From contig WFSG01000041.1 in the NCBI GenBank assembly GCA_015486075.1, positions 62,001-126,000 on the forward strand: a stretch of 64,000 nt of DNA, read 5' to 3'. The notes below the pieces were generated by a model. It saw nothing but the letters and a program-made list of their open reading frames with translations. It did not search any database and was not told where the DNA came from. Position numbers and translations under genes: made by a program. Source of the DNA: Deltaproteobacteria bacterium (GTDB taxonomy: Bacteria > Desulfobacterota > Desulfomonilia > UBA1062). Of the stretch, positions 35,324 to 43,734 are shown piece after piece (the stretch's first letter is position 1; each line of letters begins with the position of its first letter).

Positions 35324-37027
35324 ATGGGATCCTTTAGGTTTCTTATGAAAGATAATTACAAACCAATCATTGTGCAAAGCGATGGTAGTATTTTACTGGA
35401 GGTAATGTCCGAGGCATACGAGGACGCCAGGGATGCTATCCTACCATTTAGCGAACTCGTTAAATCACCAGAGTACGTGCATACTTATAGGATAACACCG
35501 CTTAGCATATGGAATGCCGCTGCGACAGGCATGACGTGTGACGAAGTGGTGGCAAGGCTGGAAAGGTTTTCCAGGTACGATATTCCTAGAGGCGTTATTT
35601 TACGCATCAATGAAGCATTTTCGCGCTGGGGATCTGTGAGACTCTTAAGGGCTGACCAGTCGAATATCATTGTCGAGGTTAGGGACGAGCACATCTTGGA
35701 AGAGATTATGTCAAACAGGAAATTAGTGCCGATTGTAAAGGATGTGATGTCAGCTAGGAGGTTCGTTATTCCATCCGATGCAAGGGGCAGGTTCAAACAT
35801 CTACTTATAAAGGTGGGTTATCCTGCAGATGACCTGGTTGGTTATGATGATGGAGAGCCCCTAGATTTCCGTCTGAGAAGAAAGGCGCTTTCTGGAGAGG
35901 CCTTTGGTCTCAGGCAGTATCAGAAGGAAGCGGTTGAGAATTTTTGGGCAAATGGGAGCCCGAGAGGAGGCCAGGGCATAGTAGTGCTTCCATGTGGATC
36001 AGGCAAGACCATGGTAGGTATGGGCGTAATGGAAAAATTAAAGACCTGCACACTTATTCTGTGCACTAGTGTTGCAGCAGTACGCCAGTGGATTTCTGAA
36101 CTGGTTGACAAGACGAACCTAACAGATGACAAAATCGGGGAATACACGGGGCCGAAAAAGGAGATAAAACCTGTCACTATAACAACCTATCAGATACTGA
36201 CATACAGGAAATCAAGAAGAGGAAATTTTGAACATATGAACCTGATGAGGGCAAGAAACTGGGGTCTCATCATATACGACGAGGTACATGTGCTACCTGC
36301 ACCAGTGTTTAGAGCGACGATAGAAATACAGGCCAAGAGAAGACTTGGCCTTACTGCAACCTTGATCAGGGAAGATGGTCTGGAAGAGGATACTTTCTCC
36401 CTCATCGGGCCCAAGTGTTATGATGTGCCGTGGAAAGAACTCGAACAAAAAGGATTTATTGCCGAGGCTGTCTGCTACGAGATGAGGATACCGTTACCAA
36501 GGCACATGGAGGGTAAATACCGTGCTGCAAGTGACAGGATACAGTTCAGGATTGCTTCCGAGAATCCATACAAGGATATGCTCGTAAGGCAAATTGTAAG
36601 AAGGCACAGAGGGGAGTCGATTTTAATAATTGGACAGTACATAGATCAGCTTAAAAGGTTGTCTTCCATGCTAGATGTGCCCCTGATAACAGGAAGTACT
36701 AACGAGTCAAGAAGAGACATGCTTTACAGGGCTTTTAGGCAGGGAGACATACCAGTGCTCGTTGTTTCAAAGGTTGCCAACTTTGCAATTGACCTGCCCG
36801 ATGCGTCAGTGGCAATCCAGGTGTCAGGCACGTTTGGGTCTAGGCAGGAAGAGGCACAACGTCTAGGCCGTATACTAAGGCCTAAGAAAAAGGTCTCTAC
36901 CTTCTATACCCTTGTTACCTCGGAAAGCCCAGAGGAAAACTTCGCCCACAAAAGGCAGGTTTTCCTAGCAGAACAAGGTTACAGATATATGATTAGGGAA
37001 CTTTCTTATGCGGATCTCGACAGCTGA
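35324..37027 (+). CDS. XPB/Rad25-like superfamily 2 DNA helicase
   Basis: Helicase related to eukaryotic and archaeal XPB. The N-terminal 150 residues form the damage-recognition-like region. The core has Walker A P-C-G-S-G-K-T (Lys near 228), the D-E-V-H box, and L-T-A-T-L-I-R-E-D-G, which contains the R-E-D motif diagnostic for XPB. The second RecA domain has Q-R-L-G-R-I-L-R-P. About 567 residues from ATG 35324 (GAGGG upstream); ATG 35345 and an upstream start at 35267 are alternatives. It overlaps the next gene by 20 bases. A role in DNA repair or transcription-coupled unwinding is inferred. Confidence 0.85.
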   Translation: MGSFRFLMKDNYKPIIVQSDGSILLEVMSEAYEDARDAILPFSELVKSPEYVHTYRITPLSIWNAAATGMTCDEVVARLERFSRYDIPRGVILRINEAFSRWGSVRLLRADQSNIIVEVRDEHILEEIMSNRKLVPIVKDVMSARRFVIPSDARGRFKHLLIKVGYPADDLVGYDDGEPLDFRLRRKALSGEAFGLRQYQKEAVENFWANGSPRGGQGIVVLPCGSGKTMVGMGVMEKLKTCTLILCTSVAAVRQWISELVDKTNLTDDKIGEYTGPKKEIKPVTITTYQILTYRKSRRGNFEHMNLMRARNWGLIIYDEVHVLPAPVFRATIEIQAKRRLGLTATLIREDGLEEDTFSLIGPKCYDVPWKELEQKGFIAEAVCYEMRIPLPRHMEGKYRAASDRIQFRIASENPYKDMLVRQIVRRHRGESILIIGQYIDQLKRLSSMLDVPLITGSTNESRRDMLYRAFRQGDIPVLVVSKVANFAIDLPDASVAIQVSGTFGSRQEEAQRLGRILRPKKKVSTFYTLVTSESPEENFAHKRQVFLAEQGYRYMIRELSYADLDS

Positions 37028-38756
37028 ACTCATCAATAGCCTTCCCCCTTACATGCTAGAGCTTATGTCTTCAAGGATAATGGGAGAGAAGACGGATGCG
37101 GAGACACTTACTAGGGCACTTGGCGATGCCAAGATGCTGGGCAGGGTCCTAGCTGGATTATCACCCGAGGACAGGGCAGTGCTTGAAGATCTACGTGACC
37201 TGGGCGGTCAGGTGGCATGGCATGTTGTCATGGGTATATACTCCGACAGACTGGACGAGATTAAGGAGAGGCTTGAAAGGCTCGGAAACCTGGGGCTGGT
37301 TTTCCAGGGAGGTCTCACCGGTAGGGATCCACTGATATTATTACCCACGGTAGAGCCTATACTTGAATCGCACTGTAAGAATATCCTGGCACGCGATATG
37401 GACTGGGCAGAACGTGAGGGGTATTGCATATCTGAACACGTACTCATGATAAATGTAATCCAGTCCAGGAAAATCAGGTGCCGCCCTGGCATGGAACCGT
37501 TCAAAAAGGGATGGGCAATTCTGGAAGAGACCCTGGGTTCCCTGATGGATGTAGAGAGGGTCTACAAGGAACTTGTACGCTTGGGATGCCTCGAGGAAAA
37601 GGAGGGCAGGATAGTAGTCAACTCGGGTCGATCCATGGCACTTGCCATGGATGGCGATATACACTACAGGTTGTGGCGTTTCTTTGAATCCTTAAAGCAT
37701 ATACCGGGATTGGACTCTAGGATTTACACGCTTATCAGTGATGGTGCAATATCTCTGGACAGGCTTAAGAGGGTTCTGTTCCTGAACATGAAGAGATTCT
37801 CCCCAGATATGCCTAATGCCGAGGATACTGCCGGTACACTTGTAGATCTCTGGACAGGTCTCGGCATATTACAGGTAGATGCCAGTGGAAAATGGGTCAG
37901 GTTTTCACCAGATGTTTACAGTGCCCTGAGCACGGGTAACATAGAGGTCTCCTATAGTTATTACAGTGAGGATGTAATAGTGCAGCCAAACATGGAAGTG
38001 CTTGTACCCATGGAATTTGATCCCCTAGATCATCTGAACCTGGGCGAGGTGGCTGACCTCAAGAAGGCGGATGTCGTGAATATATACCGGCTCACCAAGG
38101 CCTCTATATTACGATCGCTTATAAAGGGATGGATACCAGAGAAGATACAGCAATTTCTGGAGCGTATATCAAAGCACGAGGTGGCCGACAACGTTTTGCA
38201 GACCATCAAGGGCTGGGCCAAAAGTCTCAAGGAAGCACATATCATAAAGGGTACGTTTCTGGTTTTCCCTGGAGGAAAGGACAATGTACCTCGTGGGCTT
38301 GAGGAGATATTGCCTGGTATATACCAAGTACCCGAGAAATGTGAGATTAACGTTATTTCGTTCCTTAACAAAAAAGGTGTGATGGTGAATTCCCCTGGGA
38401 CCAGGGCGGAAGTTGATGAGCACATAAACTGGGGTAGGGCACTACCCCTGAAGACCGACATTGAAGAAGAGGATAAGGTTCCCCGTCTTGATGGCGTTTA
38501 CCCATACGGTATGCTCATCCCTTTGCCGTATGGTCCCAAAAGGATTGAAGTGTTCAGGGAGGCGATAAAACAAGGGAAGGGTCTCATAATCTTTTACCCA
38601 AAGATGGGTTATGGAGAGATCCAGATGAAAAGGATAAACCCTGTCTACGTATACATAAGATCGGGCGTTCCTTTTCTGGAAGCCTTCTGCGAGGATACGG
38701 GAGAAGGAGAGGTTTTCGATATAAACAAGATAAGGGCTATCTTCAAACAAGATTAA
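37008..38756 (+). CDS. Helicase-associated XPB/Ssl2 N-terminal-domain-like protein
   Basis: A 582-residue protein without helicase motifs. Residues about 325-420 match the Helicase_C_3/XPB-Ssl2 type domain: V-Q-P-N-M-E-V-L-V-P, then V-V-N-I-Y-R-L-T-K-A-S-I-L-R-S and W-I-P-E-K-I-Q-Q-F-L-E-R. The N-terminal 300 residues are helical and may be winged-helix. Overlap of 20 bases with the XPB gene suggests coupled synthesis and a complex, like the separate domain partners of XPB in other organisms. The enzymatic activity, if any, is unknown. Confidence 0.75.
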   Translation: MRISTAELINSLPPYMLELMSSRIMGEKTDAETLTRALGDAKMLGRVLAGLSPEDRAVLEDLRDLGGQVAWHVVMGIYSDRLDEIKERLERLGNLGLVFQGGLTGRDPLILLPTVEPILESHCKNILARDMDWAEREGYCISEHVLMINVIQSRKIRCRPGMEPFKKGWAILEETLGSLMDVERVYKELVRLGCLEEKEGRIVVNSGRSMALAMDGDIHYRLWRFFESLKHIPGLDSRIYTLISDGAISLDRLKRVLFLNMKRFSPDMPNAEDTAGTLVDLWTGLGILQVDASGKWVRFSPDVYSALSTGNIEVSYSYYSEDVIVQPNMEVLVPMEFDPLDHLNLGEVADLKKADVVNIYRLTKASILRSLIKGWIPEKIQQFLERISKHEVADNVLQTIKGWAKSLKEAHIIKGTFLVFPGGKDNVPRGLEEILPGIYQVPEKCEINVISFLNKKGVMVNSPGTRAEVDEHINWGRALPLKTDIEEEDKVPRLDGVYPYGMLIPLPYGPKRIEVFREAIKQGKGLIIFYPKMGYGEIQMKRINPVYVYIRSGVPFLEAFCEDTGEGEVFDINKIRAIFKQD

Positions 38757-38758
38757 AG

Positions 38759-40072
38759 TCAATCACTTGCCTGCTTCTCTATCCTTTTTATCTCCTTTAG
38801 CATGTCAACTAGTTCGTCTTTTGTGGAGTCGTCGAGTTTGCCCTTGTTATCAAGGGCCTGCCTTATGTGATAATAGCATGACTTGTAATGGCCCGTGTAA
38901 TAGAAATACCTGGCATAGGCAACATGGGCCTTTGTTTGCCTACCCGTCTTATCGTATAGATTGCCCAATAGATATGCGATGCGCGGGTGGTACCTCTGGA
39001 ACGGTTGTAGTACCTTTATAGCCTGTTGTGGCTTGCCTTGCCTGTCCAGTATACAGGCTATGGCCAGCCTTGACCTTGCAGATATCTCGTAGTTCTCTAG
39101 GTAGGGTAGAGCCGACTTGTATTCACCCATGTGGTACAATGCAATACCGTACCATTCATATGCCTGGGGAAGATCAATTCCCTTGAGGTATGTCAACGCC
39201 TTCCTGTACATACCTGATCTGGTTGCAACCACGCCTAGTACGAATCTCTTGTACATATCCGGAAGCTCGGCCGCTCTTGACCTTGCCTCTTCAAGCGGCA
39301 ACAGGTATGCAATCGTGGATGAGTACAGAGACCAGTAGCGCCCGTCAGGTTTTGGCTTTCCGGGTTGCCTGTCTATTGATGCTATCCTTTGTTCAGCGTA
39401 AGGGTGTGTTAGCAAGTATTCTGGTATGCCGTACGTACCCTCATATGTCCTCAACCTGATCAGGAAGCGTGTAAGTCCAGACGGATCGAACCCTGCTAGG
39501 GGGAGTATGTTCCTGCTGAACTCGTCGGCCTCGAACTCGTGCTTCCTTGAGTACTTCAGCCTTATGTTCTGGCTTCCACCCAAGGAGGAGTAAATAAGGG
39601 CTGAACCCACCTCAGGGTTCTTTGCGGACAATATTGTCCCGGCCAGTACACCCAGTAGTGTTGCCATGGATATCCTTTTTTGTGTTTCCATGTCTTCCGG
39701 TATGTGCCTTAGCTGACAGTGACCCATCTCGTGGCCGATCACACCTGCGAGTTCATTTGTATCCCTGACGAAAAGTAATGTGCCGAGATTGATGAATATC
39801 TGTCCACCCGGTATGGCAAATGCGTTTATGGAGCGGTCCTTCACAAGGTGTATCCTGAAAGAGTAGACAGGGTTCTTTATTTGGTCAGATAACTGGTCTG
39901 CAATAGACTGGAGCTTGCCAGTAATCTCCACGTCGTGGATTATAAGGCCCCTTGAGTCTAGGTATGATATGAAATCATTAGCAATCTTGTTCTCGTCCTC
40001 GTATGTCATGGCATGGGCAGTACCTGCCTCTAGGTAAAGAAATATTGCTATCATGGCAACTAGCTTCTTCAT
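38759..40072 (-). CDS. M48-family metalloprotease with TPR domain, periplasmic (BepA-like)
   Basis: Exported zinc protease, related to BepA/YfgC, which acts in outer-membrane protein and LPS assembly quality control. The start 40072 gives a signal peptide ending T-A-H-A; longer starts to 40108 are possible. The zinc motif is H-E-M-G-H (114-118), with the third ligand Glu in E-F-E-A-D. C-terminal TPR helices cover about 240-430. It is the last gene of a minus-strand cluster with pgeF and coaE, ending 3 bases from the convergent helicase partner gene. Confidence 0.88.
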   Translation of the reverse strand: MKKLVAMIAIFLYLEAGTAHAMTYEDENKIANDFISYLDSRGLIIHDVEITGKLQSIADQLSDQIKNPVYSFRIHLVKDRSINAFAIPGGQIFINLGTLLFVRDTNELAGVIGHEMGHCQLRHIPEDMETQKRISMATLLGVLAGTILSAKNPEVGSALIYSSLGGSQNIRLKYSRKHEFEADEFSRNILPLAGFDPSGLTRFLIRLRTYEGTYGIPEYLLTHPYAEQRIASIDRQPGKPKPDGRYWSLYSSTIAYLLPLEEARSRAAELPDMYKRFVLGVVATRSGMYRKALTYLKGIDLPQAYEWYGIALYHMGEYKSALPYLENYEISARSRLAIACILDRQGKPQQAIKVLQPFQRYHPRIAYLLGNLYDKTGRQTKAHVAYARYFYYTGHYKSCYYHIRQALDNKGKLDDSTKDELVDMLKEIKRIEKQASD

Positions 40073-40153
40073 TATGAATAGCATCGCACGTATGCAACGC
40101 TTTTTCAAGTAGGTAGGCCTATGGTCTTCGGCTAGTCCTGGTACCTTGACAGA

Positions 40154-40756
40154 TTAATGAATAGATTTTAATTTCTCAAGGACTTCCATGGTTTCTATCT
40201 TTGTATGTTCAAGGTCAAAACTGTTGTCTATGATGTATTTAGCAAAGCCCTTCTTCTGCTCCATGGGCATCTGAGACCGTATCCTCTTCAGAGCGGCATC
40301 TTCGGATATGTTGTCCCGTGCCATCAGCCTAGCCAGTTGTATCTTCTCGGGTGCGTATACAAGTATAACATTAGAAAGCAGCTTGTGTAGGCCAGATTCT
40401 ATGAGTAATGGGATGTCCAATATGATTACTGACCCGGGCGCCTTTTGTTTTATATCATCCATTTCTTTCGCCATCTCCTCGAATACCCTTGGGTGGACAA
40501 TCTTGTTCAGTATCTTTAGTTTCTCCGGTGAACCAAAGACGATGTCACCAAGCAATTCCCTATCTATCTCGCCGTTTTCCTTGAGAATATTTCTGCCAAA
40601 ATGTTCGGTTATTTCCTTCCACGCGGGAAGCCCTTTTCTGACCACGTCTCTGGCTATTTTGTCCGCGTCTATCACGTAGACACCTGCTTCTGCCATGATA
40701 TGTGCTACTGTAGACTTTCCAGTTGCTATCCCACCCGTAAGCCCGGCAATGACCAT
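40154..40756 (-). CDS. coaE: CoaE, dephospho-CoA kinase
   Basis: Catalyses the last step of coenzyme A synthesis, phosphorylating dephospho-CoA. The P-loop G-G-I-A-T-G-K-S-T is at 8-16, followed by the D-A-D-K-I-A-R motif and V-H-P-R-V-F. Length 200 residues, normal. Its start overlaps the end of the upstream pgeF by 31 bases, so the two are cotranscribed. Confidence 0.95.
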   Translation of the reverse strand: MVIAGLTGGIATGKSTVAHIMAEAGVYVIDADKIARDVVRKGLPAWKEITEHFGRNILKENGEIDRELLGDIVFGSPEKLKILNKIVHPRVFEEMAKEMDDIKQKAPGSVIILDIPLLIESGLHKLLSNVILVYAPEKIQLARLMARDNISEDAALKRIRSQMPMEQKKGFAKYIIDNSFDLEHTKIETMEVLEKLKSIH

Positions 40757-41400
40757 GAATTCTCTCCTATCAAGGATATATTTCTTCCAGAATCTCTAGC
40801 ATCCCTCCTAAACGAATGGAACAGCTCATTGTAACACGAGGTGCAAATCCTTGTTACATGTATCATGTGCTCTGCAATACCTGCATTTTTAGCCTGGAAC
40901 ACTGCTGCGCTCCACAGGTCAACATAATAGGCTCCACGAATCGACCTAACCCTGGCTATACCTTTCATACGTTCCATTACATCCTCACCTACCTGGTAGC
41001 AGCATGGACCTATTGCCGGTCCTATAAATACCCTTATGTCCTGTGCACCAAGGGATTTCATGGCATCAAGGCCTTTTTTCACCACGCCCAAGCATAGGCC
41101 CCTCCAGCCGGCATGAATAGCGCCTAGGTACGCTCCGTTAGATGAACAAGCAAGTACAGGTACACAATCTGCGGTACGTATACATAGTATCTTTGTCCTA
41201 TCAGACGATACTATGGCATCTGCTTCAGGGATTTCATCCACGCTTATATCATCGGCATTTACAACGCGGTCCGAGTGAACCTGGTTCAGCACGTGTACCT
41301 CTGTCTTTGGCAGATAGGACCTGAGTGCTTCTAATGTTGCCTCTGGGCCCTTATCAGGGTTCTCAAACAGACTCCTCGTTGAGAAAAGCCCCTTTGTCAT
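40726..41400 (-). CDS. pgeF: PgeF/YfiH, laccase-domain (polyphenol oxidase) family protein
   Basis: Member of the multicopper-like YfiH/DUF152 family, associated with peptidoglycan editing and purine nucleoside reactions. The motifs N-Q-V-H-S, R-T-A-D-C-V-P, I-H-A-G-W-R-G and G-P-A-I-G-P-C-C-Y are present, giving the metal-binding His and Cys. Length 224 residues. It is first in the cluster with coaE and the M48 protease. Confidence 0.9.
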   Translation of the reverse strand: MTKGLFSTRSLFENPDKGPEATLEALRSYLPKTEVHVLNQVHSDRVVNADDISVDEIPEADAIVSSDRTKILCIRTADCVPVLACSSNGAYLGAIHAGWRGLCLGVVKKGLDAMKSLGAQDIRVFIGPAIGPCCYQVGEDVMERMKGIARVRSIRGAYYVDLWSAAVFQAKNAGIAEHMIHVTRICTSCYNELFHSFRRDARDSGRNISLIGENSWSLPGLRVG

Positions 41401-41572
41401 TTATGCTTCCTTTCCTGGATTCCTAAAATAAGTATATAACATGGTTCTTTGTCAGGCAAGGTACGTAAGATCTTGCAATCGATGAAGTATATACTGCTAC
41501 ATACACCAAGATGCCAGGGATAGCTATAATTGTATATACTGCAGAATGCCTTAATCCATGGGTCATCATCAC

Positions 41573-41601
41573 TTGACAGACATTTTACCAAGCCTTATGT
41601 T
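41573..41601 (+). promoter_or_regulatory. Promoter of the def operon, predicted leaderless
   Basis: TTGACA at 41573-41578 (perfect -35) and TATGTT at 41596-41601 are 17 bases apart. The ATG of def at 41609 is 8 bases after the -10 box, where transcription would start, and no ribosome site exists before it. The message is therefore probably leaderless. Confidence 0.65.
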
Positions 41602-41608
41602 AAAATCT

Positions 41609-42109
41609 ATGGCAATGAAGGATATAGCAATATACCCTGAAAGGGTACTCAGGAAGAGGGCAGAAGAGGTAAAGGATATTGACTTCGAGATCATAACCCT
41701 TGTCCAAGACATGGAAGACACCATGTACGCAGCTCCAGGCGTTGGCCTGGCGGCGCCACAGGTTAGTGTACCAAAGAGGTTGATCCTAGTGGATCCCACG
41801 GGCCACAGGGATTCCGGTAAACTTACCGTGATGATAAATCCAGAGATAATAGAGATGGAAGGAGAGGAGACTGCCGGCGAGATGTGCCTGAGCGTTCCAG
41901 AACTCCAGGTAGATGTACCTAGGGCCACGCGCATACTTGTAAAGGGTTTTGACCTAAATGGAAAAGAGCTCAGGTTCGAGGCAGAGGGTTTCCTTGCAAG
42001 GATTTTTCAGCACGAGATAGACCATCTCAACGGCATAACCATCGCGGAGTATGCATCGAGTCTCAAGAGGTCCATATATCTGAAGAAAAGGAAAAAAGGA
42101 AAGATATGA
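41609..42109 (+). CDS. def: Peptide deformylase
   Basis: Metalloenzyme that removes the formyl group from new proteins. Motifs with residue positions from this start: G-V-G-L-A-A-P-Q (44-51), E-M-C-L-S (91-95; the usual E-G-C-L-S has Gly to Met here) and Q-H-E-I-D-H (134-139). Cys93, His135 and His139 bind the metal. The start is placed at 41609 because the promoter ends just before it; ATG 41615 is also possible. Length about 166 residues. The stop overlaps the fmt start by 4 bases. Confidence 0.93.
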   Translation: MAMKDIAIYPERVLRKRAEEVKDIDFEIITLVQDMEDTMYAAPGVGLAAPQVSVPKRLILVDPTGHRDSGKLTVMINPEIIEMEGEETAGEMCLSVPELQVDVPRATRILVKGFDLNGKELRFEAEGFLARIFQHEIDHLNGITIAEYASSLKRSIYLKKRKKGKI

Positions 42110-43035
42110 GGCTTGTATTCTTGGGTACACCTGACTTTGCCGTACCCAGTCTTAATGCCCTCATTGATTCAGGGCATGATGTGATCCTTGTCATAACACA
42201 GCCCGACAGGCCACGTGGAAGGGGGAAAAAACGCCTTGGCCCTCCGGTGAAGCAGGAGGCCCTAAAAAAGGCCATACCTGTTGTCCAGCCTGAGAGAATA
42301 AGGGAGATGGAGATTTATGATAGGCTCACAGGGATAAAGCCAGATGCCGTGGTAGTGGTCGCATACGGTCAAATTATACCTGAAGACATGCTTTTAATAC
42401 CAAGGTATGGATTTATAAACGTGCATGCCTCCCTGTTACCCCTTTACAGGGGAGCTGCTCCTATAAACAGGGCGATAATGGATGGTATAGATGTGACGGG
42501 CGTGAGTATTATGAAACTAGATGCTGGCCTTGATACTGGGCCTGTATACATGCAGGCGAAAGAGAGAATACTTAGTACAGATGATGCTATAAGCCTTGGT
42601 AAGAGGCTTGCAGTCCTGGGTGCAGAGAAGCTAGTAGAGATTATTGACCTGATAGAGCGTGGCAAGATTAGGGCTGTACCGCAGGATCATGAAAGGGCTA
42701 CGTATGCCCCCATGCTCAAGAAGGAAGAGGGATTAATAGATTGGTCTATGGATGTTGTCACCATATTTAACAGGATAAGAGGCCTTGTACCATGGCCATG
42801 TGCGTATACCTACATGGACTCCAGATTACTCAAGATCTGGAAGGCAACGTTCGTAAAGGAAGACCACCTGCAGGAGCATGGCATGCTTATAAAGGATGGT
42901 AAGGGCATTAAGGTGGCTTGCAAGGGTGGATTTATAATACCACAAAAGGTACAGCTCGAGGGAAAAAAGATAATGGATAGCCAGGCCTTTGCCTGTGGTC
43001 TTAAAAGATCGAATGTGCTATTGGGAGGTAGATAA
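42106..43035 (+). CDS. fmt: Methionyl-tRNA formyltransferase
   Basis: Adds a formyl group to initiator Met-tRNA using 10-formyl-THF. The N-terminal Rossmann fold begins L-V-F-L-G-T-P-D-F-A-V-P, the catalytic region has N-V-H-A-S-L-L-P-L-Y-R-G-A-A-P, and the C-terminal OB-like tRNA domain follows from about 205. Length 309 residues, normal. It is translationally coupled with def through ATGA, the usual def-fmt pair. Confidence 0.95.
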   Translation: MRLVFLGTPDFAVPSLNALIDSGHDVILVITQPDRPRGRGKKRLGPPVKQEALKKAIPVVQPERIREMEIYDRLTGIKPDAVVVVAYGQIIPEDMLLIPRYGFINVHASLLPLYRGAAPINRAIMDGIDVTGVSIMKLDAGLDTGPVYMQAKERILSTDDAISLGKRLAVLGAEKLVEIIDLIERGKIRAVPQDHERATYAPMLKKEEGLIDWSMDVVTIFNRIRGLVPWPCAYTYMDSRLLKIWKATFVKEDHLQEHGMLIKDGKGIKVACKGGFIIPQKVQLEGKKIMDSQAFACGLKRSNVLLGGR

Positions 43036-43077
43036 ATATCCACTTGTTAAGGATGCTCTGAGGAGAGAGGTTAACTG

Positions 43078-43734
43078 ATGATTATTGCTCCTTCAATACT
43101 GTCAGCTGATTTTTCCCGTCTCGGTGACGAGGTGAAAAAGGTGGTCTCAGCAGGTGCAGAGTGGATTCACCTTGATGTAATGGACGGGGTATTCGTGCCC
43201 AACATAACCATAGGGCCTGTGGTGATAAAGGGTGTAAGGGATACAACAGATGCCTTCTTGGACTGTCACCTAATGATTGCATCTCCAGAACAGTACATCA
43301 ATGCATTTGCAGATGTAGGGGTGGATGGTATTACCATACATGCAGAGGCTACTAGTCATCTTCACAGGGCACTTTCCATGATAAAAGAAAGGGGTCTTAA
43401 GGCAGGGGTGGCACTTAACCCATCTACACCACTTGACGTTGTTGAATATTGCTTGGATATAATGGACTTGTTATTGATAATGAGTGTTAATCCTGGTTTT
43501 GGAGGACAGAGGTTTATTGAGTCTGTCTTGCCAAAGATTATAAGGGCAAAGGCAATGTTAACTGGCCGCGACATATTAATACAGGTGGACGGGGGGGTTG
43601 ATAAGGATAATATAAAGCGGCTGTATGACGCCGGTGTTGATGTGTTTGTTGCAGGTTCAAGCGTGTTCAAGAGCCAAAACCCTGCAAAAACAGTACAGGA
43701 GATGTTGATACTTGCCACATCCGAAGAATGTTAA
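43078..43734 (+). CDS. rpe: Ribulose-phosphate 3-epimerase
   Basis: TIM-barrel enzyme that interconverts ribulose 5-phosphate and xylulose 5-phosphate in the pentose phosphate pathway. Motifs: P-S-I-L-S-A-D-F, H-L-D-V-M-D-G-V-F-V-P-N, D-C-H-L-M, and the phosphate-binding V-N-P-G-F-G-G-Q and V-D-G-G-V. Length 218 residues. It is in the def-fmt cluster; the downstream TPR gene starts inside its last codons. Confidence 0.95.
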   Translation: MIIAPSILSADFSRLGDEVKKVVSAGAEWIHLDVMDGVFVPNITIGPVVIKGVRDTTDAFLDCHLMIASPEQYINAFADVGVDGITIHAEATSHLHRALSMIKERGLKAGVALNPSTPLDVVEYCLDIMDLLLIMSVNPGFGGQRFIESVLPKIIRAKAMLTGRDILIQVDGGVDKDNIKRLYDAGVDVFVAGSSVFKSQNPAKTVQEMLILATSEEC

